DNA of 64,000 bases from Paramecium pentaurelia (Eukaryota; Ciliophora; Oligohymenophorea; Peniculida; Parameciidae). Under the pieces are notes generated by a model. It had not been told where the DNA came from. It searched no databases and worked only from the letters and a program-made list of their open reading frames with translations. This document shows, in pieces, positions 12,226-25,963 of the stretch. Numbering within the stretch: position 1 is the stretch's first letter; each line of letters begins with the position of its first letter. The stretch is from the NCBI GenBank assembly GCA_905183005.1, contig CAJJDO010000081.1, positions 364,410 to 428,409 of the forward strand. Direction: 5' to 3'. A program made the translations under genes and the position numbers.

Positions 12226-12641
12226 TTATAAACAATTTATATTTGTTTAGTTTTGATGGGAATTTTGTCAATAATGTAGCTAATGGTATAGGCAAATTTG
12301 TGAATTCTCGTAAAGAAGTGAGAGGATTTTGGCTTAATAATAAATTGATTGGAGAAGGTACAGAAATAAGAAAAAATGGAACAATTTATGTGGGACAATT
12401 TTAAGATGGCAAAATTCATGGTTAAGGTAAATTTGAATTTGCTAATGGGTGTGTATATAAGGGGAATGTGTATAAGGGAAAGATGCATGGCAATGGAGAA
12501 CTTATTTTTAATGACAATACTAGATATGTTGGTGAATTTAGAAACAATTGCATATAAGGAAGTGGAATTTATGAAGCCAGTATTCCTATTTAAGGTTGGG
12601 TAAGAATTAAAATTTAAATTTAAGTTTCATTCAAAATATGA
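12226..12641 (+). pseudogene. Duplicated 3' exon of the MORN gene (probable assembly duplicate)
   Basis: This stretch repeats the C-terminal MORN repeats of the upstream gene base for base, including the same TGA position. It starts within intron sequence directly after the N, with no promoter or first exons. It is more likely an assembly artefact than a real truncated gene copy and should not be counted as a locus without verification. Confidence 0.75.
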
Positions 12642-13368
12642 ACATTAAACTATGTTTCTGTATTTTTTCAGATAAGAAACACCAGTCTTAATTGATAACC
12701 AAGATTGTGCTCTAATTTAAAAATAATTAAGTACATTTTTTGATTGAATAATATACTTTTCTTTATTTATTAAATTAATACTTTCTTTATTCAAGTATTT
12801 ATATGTATATGATTAGATAACAACATCATATTAATTAATGAAACTATTTAAACTTTCTTTCTATTTAATTTTTAATTGACTGATATTAATTAAATTGCAT
12901 TTGATAATATATAATTTAGAATAACAAAAAGTATTTTTGATATAATTGTGCTGAGTAACAAAACATTAATGTTCTTTTACAAAGGTATTTCAACTATTTA
13001 AGGATGGAAATGAATTAAAAGAAATTACATATAATATTATTAAATTTGTTACTTTTTAATATGTAAAATAATAAATAAGTATAAAATATTAATATAAATA
13101 TATATTCAATAATAATTCATAAAATCTTGAATAATATTTTGTAAATTCTAATCATTAACAATATTTTTTTAGAAACAAAAGATGATAATGTTTTTATTAT
13201 GAATGAACAATAATTGTTAATAATGTCAATTAATAAAGCATTAAAATATATGTTAATGAAGCTTAAAATTTAAATTTAAAAAGATGGTTGAATTATTTAA
13301 AAATAATATATTTTTTATTATTACCTATAATAAGAAATTCAAATATAAGAATAAACTTTATAAAATAT
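12226..13368 (+). repeat. Direct duplication, right copy
   Basis: This copy is collinear with 11080-12224. It begins inside the second intron of the MORN gene and so contains no start codon or first exons of its own. Confidence 0.95.
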
Positions 13369-13402
13369 ATTAATTATATAAAGTTTTACACACTCTATTC
13401 TT
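12642..13402. other. Intergenic, no gene seen
   Basis: The stretch to 13368 is the duplicated 3' flank. The remaining 34 bp lead into the start codon of the large surface-protein gene. Nothing else is recognisable. Confidence 0.5.
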
Positions 13403-16400
13403 ATGATATTAATAAGTTTCTTGGTATTAAGTACAAAGATGTTGAATGGTTTTGAGACCATCAAAATGAATCCAGCTTATCAATATCAAAGGAAATTTAT
13501 TTAATTAACAGAAAATGAATATACAACTAATACTTGTTTGACTTATGGATTATGGTCAAAGTATAATCCATTAAGTACAATTACATAGGTAGGAATGTAT
13601 GGATTATTCGATAGTCACTGCTTTCATTTACATAATGCAATTGAATAGAATTCATAAAGTTTAAATCTTATTTATTATGATTGCTTAGACTCTGTTTCAA
13701 GAAAAATAATTAAAAAAATCCTATTTATTAATAATTTAGATGAATAGGTTAGACTTTAAATAGAAATTGATTCATTTGATTATGAAAACACTTGGTATTA
13801 CTTACAATTAATAGCTTATCCATCTTAGAATATATTTAAATTGATATTTATTAAAAGGTAGGAAGTTTTATTTTAAACTATAAAGTCAATGAAATATCCA
13901 TTTAATGATGAAAACTTAATCCTATCATTTGGAGGTAATTTTAGAGTACATAATTCAAAGATACATGAAATTAAAAATGGTGAAATATTCTCTTATTTTC
14001 CAGGCACTATTATTTTGTAAGAATTTTCAATTTAAAGTTTAACACTTGATTTTGCTTTTATTGATATTGCAAATTAAGCATATAAATAATTTGATTAATG
14101 TATTTGTTAACCAAATGAGAAATTCTTGATTGGAGATAAGGATTTTAAATAATAAGAATATGACATCTATTTTTCTGATAATTTAAATTGTGAATCATTT
14201 GTATTAATAGGTTGGATTAAAATTAAAGAGATTATTAATCCATCTGGAATACTCAATTATTAATTAATGAAAATTTCACCAAATTTACAGAACCCAATAT
14301 TTTAAAATCAAAATTTATCGCCCTTTTAATTATTTTATCATATAACATCATTATAAAATGAAATAGAAATCATTACGTATAGTTATACCTTTCCTGATGT
14401 TTCTATTGATTTTTAAGATAATCCTTTCCTAATAAAGAAAATATTATTAATTAAAAATATGATCAATTTATGGCATTATCTCAAAGTTGAATTATTAGAT
14501 AATAAGTTAATTGTAGAAATTACATTTTATGAAGGTTAAGAAATATTCTATTATGATGCTTAATTTGAAGTTCATCACTTTCATAATTGTTTATTTAAAC
14601 TCTAATATGGTAATTGTTAATAAACATAAATGAATTATTTAAACATCTAAATAAAAAATTTAGAGTTTTTTAATTGTTATAAAGAAATTACAACATAAAA
14701 TTGTCATTACAGTTGTTATGAATGTGATGGTCCAACCAATTAGAATTGTTTGTCTTGTTCCATTGAATCTTAAAGAATCTATATTTAAGAACATAAAGTC
14801 TGCATTTGTCCATATAATACAATAGATAATTAAAATAAATGTTAAACATACGTAGATTCAAACCTTAGATTGATTGAAGATTAAAATCTTAATAATAATT
14901 AGAATTGTTAATATGGATTTTTTGAATTTGATGGGAATTGTATATAATGGTAAAAAAATAATTAAAATTTAGTCCTTCTATTATTAAGGATGATTTTATT
15001 AGTTGCCTAGAATGTCTTAATAACCCTAAATCATGGTTTGAATATCCAATTTGCCAAAGAGTATTAGTTATCAAACCAAATACATCTTATTATGAGGCAT
15101 TACTTCTATTTGGTGATGTTTAATATTATTTTGATGGAATATAACTTAATTCTATTCATAACACATATTCATTTTCTTATGAAACCTTAATTACAAATAC
15201 TACAGGCATTTATAAAGAATTTTATTTGTCTTAAAATTATTTTAGACAATTTTGTTAATAAATGGATTTTGTTGATACTGATTAATTCATTTGTTATGAA
15301 TGTTTCATAAAAAGTTGTTAAATTTGTTAAGTAACTCCTACTACTTTTATATGTGTAAAATGTTATGGTGATTATAAATTAATAAATGATTAATGTATAT
15401 TTTAACCTTCAGTAAAAGCTAAATTTGAACTTATTTGTTTACCACCATATTATTATTCCTTTGATAATTATTGTAAAATTTGTAAAATCAAAAATTGCAT
15501 ATACTGTTTTGAATACTCTACAACTAATTAAAATTACTGCTCTTTAGTTAAGTTACCTAGTTTGAATTTGAATTTAAGGCAAAATTTCAAAATAGGTTGT
15601 GCACTTTGTGAAGAAAACTACATTTTTGATTTTACTTTAGAATTATGCTTAAGATAAATCCCTGAAATTATGAATTGTCAAAGATCTTATATAAATTTTT
15701 AAAATTAGGAATAATGTGTTTCATCTATGAATGATGACTTTTCTATTGCACCAGAGATATCTAATTGTTAGAAATATATTGTAAATTGTCTAATATGTTC
15801 TCTAAATTTAGATCTATAAATCAAATGCATAGTTTGTTAAAGTAATTTCATTATTGAAAATGATTAATGTTATTAAAATGAAGAATTAGATGTATAGAAA
15901 AACTTAATCTATAATTTACAAAATAAGATTCAAAGTTTTATTCTTTAATTTGTTCCATAATTGAAATAATATGTATACAATAAGTTTTTAAATTAAAAAA
16001 AAGTTACAGAATGTGATCCTTCATGCATTTTATGTGATTAAATAAGTTCTTATTGTAAATTATGTCCATTAAATTATTACAAAAAATAAATTATAACAGA
16101 ATCAAGCAATAAGTGTACTTATTGTCATCCATTGTGTTAAGTATGCTTGCATCGTTTGAATAAAGATATTCAAGTAAAAAAATAAAATATTATGAATAGC
16201 GAGACTATCCACTTTTCATTGTTAATGATCAAAACTAAATTTATACTAAACAATGTATTAAACCATACTTTGATCCTTCCTTTTCTTATGATCCTTATTC
16301 ATAATATGTAAGGTATTGTTTTACTAAAGATTGTAAAGATCAATTTGTTTTTGATGTTTCATATGAATCATGTGATTTTACAAGATTTAATAGATATTAT

Positions 16401-19400
16401 GAGTCAAAAATTAATACTCAATATTGCAATCAAATTGGAATTGAAAATTTGACAATTAATTTCGTTCTTAAGATCTCAAATTAATAATGTTTTCTAATTC
16501 TTCCATTCAATATTCAAACAGAATTAAAATAAAAACTTATAAACTTAAAAAAAGTCAACCTCAAATTTTCATCATCATAATATTTAGATATCATTTCATT
16601 TAATTTTAAACCTTTTTATAATTTTGATTAAGTAGAAATTAGTAATTTAGGATTTGTAATAGACTCAAACTAACATTTTATCTTTTATAATAGTAATACT
16701 AAAATTCATTTAATACTTACAAATTTTACTATAACATAGAGTATATTATAAAATATTGATTCACTATTTAAAACAGAATAATTTGGGAATATAACTCTAA
16801 ATAATTTTACCATAATAAACACTACCCTTATTAATTCCTCAATTTTTAATTCATAATCGTTTTAAATGCGAGGATCAATTAATATAATAAATTTATAAAT
16901 TAAAAATTGTACATTTATAGAATCAGCATTATTTAAATTATCCTAAATTGAATCCTTATTATCTTATAAATATCTTATTATAGATAAATCTAATTTAATA
17001 AACTCATCAATTTTTACCTTTTACACTAGTTATCCATAATTAAGAATTTTAAATGGATTAAATACCATTATAAAAAAAAATAAATTCTATAACTCTTATT
17101 TAATAAATAGTACATATTTAATATAAGTAAATTTATAAGATTTTCAATTATATTCAAATCTTATAGATACATCTATTATTATATCAGTTAACTATAATAT
17201 TAAAATGAATATGATAAGTATATATTAAAATGTATTTACTTTTTCATAATTCCTTTCAATTAATTAGATATTATTAAAGAATGAAATTCTATGTAATATT
17301 ATTGATTTTGAAGCTAATCAAAATCAATTTTAGACATCAAGTTTAATTTTGATATTTTCAACCTTATCAACTAATTTTCTTATAATTAAATTTTCACACT
17401 TTTCAATTAATAATAATAGCAAATATTCTACAGCTAAGCAAATATTTTTAATTAGATTCTAAAAAAAGAAATTAAATAAAAAAAGTCATGTTCCAATAAT
17501 GATAATGGTAAAAGTCAATTGTTTTGCATGAATAGTAAAGAAATTCATATATCAAATTTCTTAATTAATGATAATGATGATCTAATAATATTTTAATTGT
17601 CTGAAAATAAGAATATAACTATTGTAAATATTATATATTAACACTCTATTCAAAATTTTAAAATTCCTTTATCATAAACTTGTTTAACAAAAAATAAAAA
17701 AAACAAATTACTTTAAGTTTTTGGATTTACTAATATTTATATTGAGAATGTATATATCTTAAAAATTATCAGTGTTGATGAACCTATAATATAGATTAAT
17801 CCAAGTTACTAAAATTTATCATATGATATGAATTAGATAGAGATTATTAATCTTACATTTGCTGAAAATATTCTCATCTAATCAACTTTAAATAATTACA
17901 TCTCTTTATTAATAATTGAATAAGATAATAGAGTAAACATACTACTAGAAAATATCAAATATGAAGAAAACTTTTTACATTCATATTCTAGTAGTGCAAT
18001 AAGGACAACTATTAGTTTATTATACATTTAGTCTTCATTAAGTTAACTAAAAATATAGAATTTTCTTAGTAAGAATAATGCACTCACCAATTCTACAAAT
18101 TCATTTATTACAGTAATGTCATTTAATTTAATCCTATCTAATTTTACAATATGTAACCATAACTATTTATCATAATAATTGTGGGTTAAATATTATGAAC
18201 TTTAATTCAATGACAATCTGAATTAAGATAATTTAAATGAAATCGTTTTCTAAATTTTATAAATAAAGAATACTGGAGGAGTAGGATAATTTTTAGTTTA
18301 AAATTTATCTTGTTTTAATTGTACATTTTCTAAAATTCTTGCTATGTAAAGCTTAATTTTTGAGATTACAACTACAGAAGAAGGTTTTATAGATTTATAA
18401 AATATTACAATAAATCAAGTAGAAAATAATCTATTATCAACTGAAAAAGGCACAGGATGTTTTAGCATTTATTCATCAAACAGTAAATTAAATCTTAGAT
18501 TAGTAAATGCTTTTTTATCAAATATTTTAAATAGGATGGCTTCTTCTATATTCACTATTATACCTTCAAAATAATCTAATATTATTTTATTATAAGATAC
18601 TAATATATTAAATTGTCTTTCATTAGTCAATTAAATAATGAATGTATAATTTTCATCATTAATAGCTAATAAAAATATTATTACAATTAAAAATATGAAA
18701 ATAATTTAAAATTATTAAGTATGGATAGATTATTTTGCTAAAATTAGAGATTTATACATTTAAGAAATAACAGATACTATAAATAATTAAAATTCTTTAA
18801 TTTCATTTCAAAATTGTATTGTCTTGATTAAGGAATTTGTTATAGAAGGGCTCATTATTAATTCTGTCTTTCAATTTGCAAATATACCCAAATTATAACT
18901 ATATAATATTAAATTAGATAAAATATAAGTATTATATTCATTCAATCTAATTTAAGTAATTTAACTTTAATAATTATAATCAATTATTGCAATTGATAAT
19001 CTAAGTATAAAAAATATTTCACTTTATTAAAATAATTTGATTTAATAATCAACTTATTAATAACAAACTTATAACATAAGAGGATGTAAAATAGTTTAAT
19101 AATATATTGAAAAATATTAACGAGATTATTTTTAGACTATTGTTAGTTCTTTTCAATAAAATAATGATAAAGAAAGTTCACTCATTTATATATAAAGTAT
19201 TTCTAATTTGAATGGATTCTATTTTCGAGATGTTACATTTGAACATAATGATTGCTAATAATGTTAAAACGGTCTAATCTTTTTTGAATTATCAGATTTT
19301 AAATTTATTAAATTTGAGAAATTCAATTGCAATTATAATTAAATTAAAATGTTTGGATGCTTACATTTCTCATCTAATACATATCTTAAATAAAAAATCT

Positions 19401-22091
19401 TAATTGAGAATTCTAATTTCCTATTTAATAATGGCACTCAAGGTATTGGTATATTTTCATAAAAAGTGAGTCTAAAAATTAAATAATGCAAATTAATTAA
19501 CAATAGTGCTGAGGATTTGGGAGGAGGTTTATATATGTAAATTGAATCTTGTGATTTTATTGTTAATAGAACAATCATTATAGGAAATATAGCTAGAATA
19601 GGAGGTGGTATATATTTAGATGGTAACTGCAATCTAAATAATAATAATTTTTTATCATCCTTATTACTTTTCAATATTGCTTAAGAATATGGGAATAATA
19701 TCATAGAGATTCCAACTCATTTAGCTTTTTACATTAATTATATGGAGAATCCTTCACAATTTGTTAATATAAACAATTAGTAAATAAATATATTACATTT
19801 AAAAACATACAGAATGATTGAATAAGGTACTTAAATTTTTATGAAAGATTTATTAATTCCAAGTAATTAGATTATAAAAACTTTTTAAATTTTTGACATT
19901 CATTAATCAAAATATAAACCTTTTATAAAAGATATTGTTTTATCTTATAAAAACAGTAGAAATGAAGCAATGCATAAGTATATCAATTCATCTTGTACGG
20001 TTTAGAATAAAATAATAACAAAAGACAAATAAGAAATAGTAGACAAACAAGTTAGTCAGATTTTAATTTTTGATATTTTAACAAATTCTTTTGATTTTGG
20101 ATCACTATCATTTAGTTTAGATCCATATAAATAAGAGTTCAATTATTTATAAATTGATATAAGTTGTTAATTAAAAGAATCAAATAATACTTTAAAATAT
20201 AGAATATATACAAAGAGTCTGAAATGTTAACTTGGTGAATTTTATGTTAATAATGGATGTCAAATATGTTAACATAATTAAGGTTATTATTCAGTTACAT
20301 ACAATGCAACAAAGTGTTCTATATTTGATAAAAGTAAATACTCTGATATTACTTCAAATATGATTAAATTACTCCCTGGATTTTGGAGACCTAATAATTT
20401 TTCTGATTATATAGAACCTTGTTTCAAAAATCCATTATTTTGTATTGGAGGATGGTAGGTTGGTGATTAGACATGTAGTTTTGGACATATAGGTGCTTTA
20501 TGTGAAGAGTGTGATATGTATAACATAAGAGGATTAGGTAATTTTTATAAAAACTAATGGGATTAAAATTGTAGAAAATGTTAATTTGATTGGAGCAGTA
20601 TATTTCCATTTATGCTAATAAGTCTTTGGTATATTGTTTTTTATTAATGATAGGACTTTTATATCTATATCAATGTCATTAAGAAGTATCTCTAAATCTA
20701 ATTAATTATATTCATAACTAATAATTGCTTAAAGATTTAGCAAAATATTATTTAAATTAAATTAAGGTAAATAATATTTAATAAAATTACATTAGATCAA
20801 TAAAGCATATAATTAAAAATGTTGATCAATTATTTGTGGATTTATTCAGTCATTTTTACATTTAATATTAGATTTTCATTTTCTCTTCTTTTTATTGAAT
20901 AAACAAGTGATACTTCATATTTCATAGCCAAGGATTTAGACTGTTATATATCTTCTATTTAAAGTGTTCATATTTTATATTTAAAAATATTCACAATGTT
21001 AATCTTAATGATTATACTATTTAATCTAGTTATTGCAGGAGCATATTTACATACTTTAATAACTAAACAAAAGCATGATATAAGTATCTTTTCAAACACT
21101 GCACTTTATTTGTATGTATTTAATTATGCAGGATTGATTAAAATGTATAATATTTAAAATGAAAAGGTTTTCATCTGCGCTTTCGAAACGAGAAGTATCA
21201 AATCACAATTACATTTAGGGAGATGTATCCTTGTAATATGGTTCATAAATTCATTAAAAGTGGATGTATTATTTTATTATTCCTGGTATATTTATAATTG
21301 GTGTATTTATACCTATTTTTATATATATTCTATTGATGTTAAACAAAAATAAGTTAGATAAAATTAAATTAAGGAAACATATTTGTTATTTATTAAATGA
21401 ATATAAATAAGAAAGATATTATTGGGAATTAATCAAATTATTTAAAAAATCAATTATTATTTTTATTATGACAAATTTTGAAACTGAAATAGTTTTAAAA
21501 GCATCATTATTAGGATTGGGTTTATTAATATATTAAATATTGGCAATTTTCAATAAACCATTTACTATTTAAAAATATAATTCTTTAGATTTATAAACAG
21601 CCCAAATTTGCTCAATTTCTATATTTTTAGCACTTACTAAAAGTATTTGTGAATAGAAAAATTATATATTGCCTTCTATTCTGATTCAAATGTTTATTAT
21701 TGGATGCTTTATCAAACTTTGTTACCCTTTTGTTTTTGGAATTGCAAGAAACTATTTTAAAAAGTATCAATTCTTTTATTTGAATAAATTACATTTCTTT
21801 CTTAATTTGAAAGTACCTAATTTCTATTTCGCAATAATTTTAGGAAAGTTTTTGGAAAAAGAAAAATTAAGATAAAACAAACTTAAGAGTAACATTGCCA
21901 AATTGAAGAACCATTTAATCTTTTTATCAAAAGTATAATTGAGAAATTCAAGGTAAATATTAACAAATATTACTTATAGATAAATAATATCCCCACAAAG
22001 TTCAAGAATTTTAAGTACAAAATCAAGTAGAATTGGAGTTGAAAAAGTATTTTTTAATAATGTTGAAGAATATGAATCTAATAAAAGATGA
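13403..22091 (+). CDS. Giant Cys-rich, beta-helix-like protein with C-terminal multi-pass membrane domain
   Basis: The product is about 2,845 residues. A hydrophobic start (MILISFLVLS) resembles a signal peptide. An N-terminal Cys-rich region (CxxC pairs, about residues 400-900) is followed by a very long Asn/Ile/Ser-rich stretch of short hydrophobic repeats, typical of a right-handed beta-helix. Near 20200-20600 there is a GCC2/GCC3-like Cys block (CQICQHNQGYYS, CEECDMYNIRG), then at least six membrane helices and a basic cytoplasmic tail. Introns: 14950-14972, 16174-16199, 20629-20653, 20767-20795, 21145-21166 (ends AAG) and 21953-21979. The frame slips by one base near 17461-17485 at A-runs. 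This layout matches large, poorly characterised ciliate transmembrane proteins; a cell-surface or adhesion role is only inferred. Confidence 0.85.
17461..17485 (+). other. Apparent -1 frameshift at poly-A tracts
   Basis: Good coding sequence upstream is in one frame (codons starting at positions divisible by 3). Coding sequence downstream is in the frame one base earlier. The switch falls around runs of seven A's with no GT...AG stretch of the required length (2 mod 3). A missing A in the assembly is the simplest explanation; a real frameshift is possible. Confidence 0.6.
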
Positions 22092-23121
22092 ATAAGACAT
22101 TATATTTTGTATTTTATGATTAAAATTATTACTTATATATTAAATATAAATCTACATATATATAATAAACAATATCTTATCAAATTAATTAGATACAGAC
22201 CATGTGTGTATATATCTTTGATTATAATCCCAAGTGATCAATACTCTTAATAATATGATAAATGAATCTAATAATTAGGAAAAATAATGTTCTTAAATAT
22301 CCCAAATGTCTAAAGTTTCTTGTGTATAAGTGTAAATAAAATATTAGGCAATGACTAAGTATTTTAGAGTTATCTCGGTGTTCTTGTTAAATAGCAATCT
22401 AAATTAACTGAAAGAAATAATCCTTGCAAATAGAAATAATTAAATTCAAAGTGGATTTTCCCTCATATAATCCAAATTTTGCATACTTTTTTAAATCCTG
22501 GATTTAATTGAACAATATTATTTTATGTGTAATTGAAATCAAAATGAAAAAGTTATAATTTATATCAAACTGTTTACTTTATAGATTTAATTATAGATTA
22601 AAATAAATATGAATTGATTAGATTATGGCCAATGACAAAATTATAGTTTGTAAAGTATTTATTCTTTTATTTTAGATTCATATTAAAAAATATAGAACTT
22701 ATATTTTTGAATAAAAGTATAATATATGTAAATATTTATATTTAATAAGATATAAATAGATTATGTTTTTTATAATTAATTGAGAATTAAGTGTTGAAAT
22801 ATGTATCCATTCTTAAAATTTAATTAATTATTAAATTTATTATGGAATAATAATTTTATTAATTATTTGTAACAACATTCATCTGAATAATTATACTCTC
22901 TAAATTTATTATAGTTTAGTTGATGTTATATATATTGAATTCACAAATGAATAAATTTCTAAATTTATCTCTCTTTTACAATATAGAATAAATCAATGTA
23001 TAATTATTATTGAAATGAAAGCTTTTAACTTAGACTATTTATTATTAAAATTTTTAAGTTTTTATGTCTATTCGGGAATGCTTTTGATAAATATTTAGAT
23101 AAAAATATCATTTTATTATCA
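22092..23121. other. Intergenic, convergent 3' ends
   Basis: This is about 1.03 kb of AT-rich DNA between the giant gene's TGA and the minus-strand GTPase-like/WD40 gene's TGA. No family-like frame, RNA or repeat is seen. Confidence 0.5.
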
Positions 23122-25407
23122 TCAATACTTATTACTATAAATCAATTCATATATTTTAAATCTTAATATAGGATACCAAATCCACACAACTAAGTATTTG
23201 CCATCATTTGTAATGTTAAAAAAACAAACTTCTTTTTGACATTCCATAGGTTAGCAAACTTATTCAAATTTACATTTATCCAAATTATTTCTAAAAAAAT
23301 AAAAATATTTATGATGTTTCATTACTATTAATTATGTTTAAATATTAAAAATAATTTAAAATTCTTATGGATTCAAATCTGGATTTTCAACATTAAAATC
23401 CAATACCTGCTTTTTTTGATATTTATCTTTTTCTAATATATAGTTTTCTATTTATCCTTTTGATGTTTTACATATAATTTAATTATCCATAAGAAATCTA
23501 GCACCTCTATTTATTTCTTGGATTGATAATAAGATGTTATTTTTAAATTACCATTTTTATTATTAATTCTTTTCCCATAAAATTACATATTTGTCTTCTC
23601 CCCAAGAAATTAATTATTATTTAGATTAATTTAAACTAATTGATAATATTTATTCTTAATGTTTTTCAAGAGACTCTAAAAATTTAATTGAATTTGAATC
23701 ATAAGAAACTTTCCATATTTTAATTGTCTTATCTACACTGCATGATATCAATTCATTTTTTTATTCATTTAATATTAATTAAATTACCCAGTCTTAATGT
23801 GCTTTAATAGCTTTAACACTCTCCCATTTACTAGAAGAAAACCAACCCTATTTTTCTTTCCAACTTCTAATCGTGTTATCTTCACTTCCAGAGAAAAACC
23901 AATTATTTTTTTAACTGAATACAATACATTTAATCAGCTTTTCATGACCATCTAAGACTATATTATTATCCTACAATTATCCTTATTAAAATTTCCATAG
24001 TTTAATGCTTTTACCAATACTCCCTGCCATTATGGATTCATCATAATTGAATGCTAATGCATGGCACCAATCTTTTTATTTAACTTCTTAAACTAATTAG
24101 TATTATATCTAGTTATATGTTTTTGTTTCTACATCATCTTTTGTTACTTCTGAATTCAATCGCTTAAATGAAACATTAGATGAATGTAATCTTAAATTAT
24201 TTTAAGCCAAAAGCAATTACTCATGTAATAATAGTTTTGAAAGTTAGATTTTTTTTTCATAGGCTTAGTTAATGGTGAATATAACTTTTTTAAATTCATT
24301 AATTTAATTATTTTATACTTGTTCAATAAAGTGATTTAATTTATCTATTTCATCTAAAAACTTGTAAGAGCATTACTTCTACTCAAATTATTATATATCA
24401 CCCATCCAATTATCAACTTAATTTATCATTTAATCCATAGTTTAGATAATTTCATTTTTATTTTACAGAATTTAATCTTTGAAAGAATTTAAAATGTTTA
24501 GAATCTTTTGGTTAAAATCTGATATTTCATTAAGGAAATTATTTTTACGGTCTTCTATTTAGAAAATTGCTTCATCAATATTAATTCCATTAAAACGTCC
24601 TCTTATATCAATTATGCATTGAGAACAGATTAATCTTTAGGCTCCTTTAAGATTATCATCAAGTAGTACTATGATTGGTGGGCTATCATGTTGATTATAA
24701 CATTTAAAAGAATCAATTTTTTCTTACATATTGCATTTTAATTATTATTTCACCATCATATTTTCAAATGATTTTACATTCGAAGAATCATCTTTTTGAT
24801 TAATTGCTTAGCTACTCTTGTTCATAAAATTTTACTTTTCTCTTAATAAGATCTTTGTAATCTCTAAGAATGTTTCATTAACAATCAGATTGTCATTAGC
24901 AGATATTTTGAAAAATTATTTAATTCTATTTTATTTACACCACTATTCAACAAGATGACTCTTGATTATTTCATTATTCTCAACAAAATCATTTTAGATG
25001 ATGAAAATAATACTATTTTCTGGATTTTCAAATGGGCACTCTTATTAATATAAGTTTTTCCATAATTCCAAAGTTTATGTTGGCTCAATATCATTAATAT
25101 CAAATACTATGATACAGCAATCTGCTCTCTTGGCAATTATTATTTATCTTCTAAAACTAAAATTATTTAATTGCCATAACTAAAGTTAGTATCAATTTTT
25201 ACTGAAAGTGTCACAATTTTATTATTAATAATTACATCCTTTTTATTCCATTCACTTCCTATTGTAGATGATATATTATTAATATTAGAATCAATGTATT
25301 GTTTTACTATAGCTGTTTTGCCAACACTATGTAAAAATAATTAAATAAAGTTACCCAGAAGATCCAATTATTAGTATTTGAAAAGTTAACTATGACTAAG
25401 TTGACAT
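23122..25407 (-). CDS. Degenerate Rab-like GTPase domain fused to B-box-like, coiled-coil and WD40 regions
   Basis: The 744-residue product has introns at 25327-25354 (28 nt) and 25180-25202 (23 nt). Residues 1-170 fold like a Rab: P-loop GSSGVGKT (15-22), STIGSEW (switch I-like), a strand CCIIVFDIND, and KISAND in place of the G5 SAK. The switch II motif DxxGQ is missing: after Trp61 the sequence is QLNNFSFRR. The NKxD position reads IQND. Nucleotide binding may survive, but classical hydrolysis probably does not. Next come a Cys/His motif (CYNQH...CSQC), a coiled coil (about 240-390) and WD40 repeats (GSIGKSIKLW, SGSEDNTIRSW, SCSVDKTIKIW, ISWGEDKYVILW). It is divergent from the neighbouring WD40 gene. 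The second intron is essential to keep the domain in frame. Confidence 0.85.
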
Positions 25408-25963
25408 TATTATTTATATTATTGAATATATATAAAAACAATAAAATCTCATTTTAATTAGAATTCAAAATAAAAATTGTACATTATAAATTATGGAATG
25501 TATTTTAAGGCATTGTATTATTAATTATGGAACCAAAAATTCAATTTTCTTAAAAGATCATATAAGAGAACTTCATTATTTTGGGTTATTAAATGAAATC
25601 AATGACTTTTTAGTTATAATTGGAATTAAATTTATTATATTGATAGTATTATTATATATTAAGTAATCAGACCTTTTTAAACAAATTTGATTAATTTTCA
25701 ATTCATATATAGCTCTAACTAATGAAAATTTTAATTTATTGATTTTAGCTTATAAAAAATGAGTTAATATTTAGTTCAAATAGAGCCCTAAAAACTAAAT
25801 ATAAATAGATTAAGTTTATTTATTTGAATATTTTATTTTATGTACATCTTAAATTATATTTAATAAGATTGTTGAACTCACTCATTAATTGTTTTTTCAT
25901 TATAAATTGTATCATAATTTTGTAAAAATTAGATAATTTTATTCAAATTTCAATTTTATTATA
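25408..25963. other. Divergent promoter region between two WD40 genes
   Basis: These 556 bp of AT-rich DNA separate the minus-strand fused GTPase-like/WD40 gene from the plus-strand WD40 gene. No ORF with family similarity or specific regulatory motif can be named. Confidence 0.5.

Noticed and set aside
17440..17500. Retained IES as the explanation for the 17.46-kb frameshift
   Set aside because: No pair of TA sites gives an insert of 26 bp or more with the required length (2 mod 3) in the interval; a homopolymer error is simpler.
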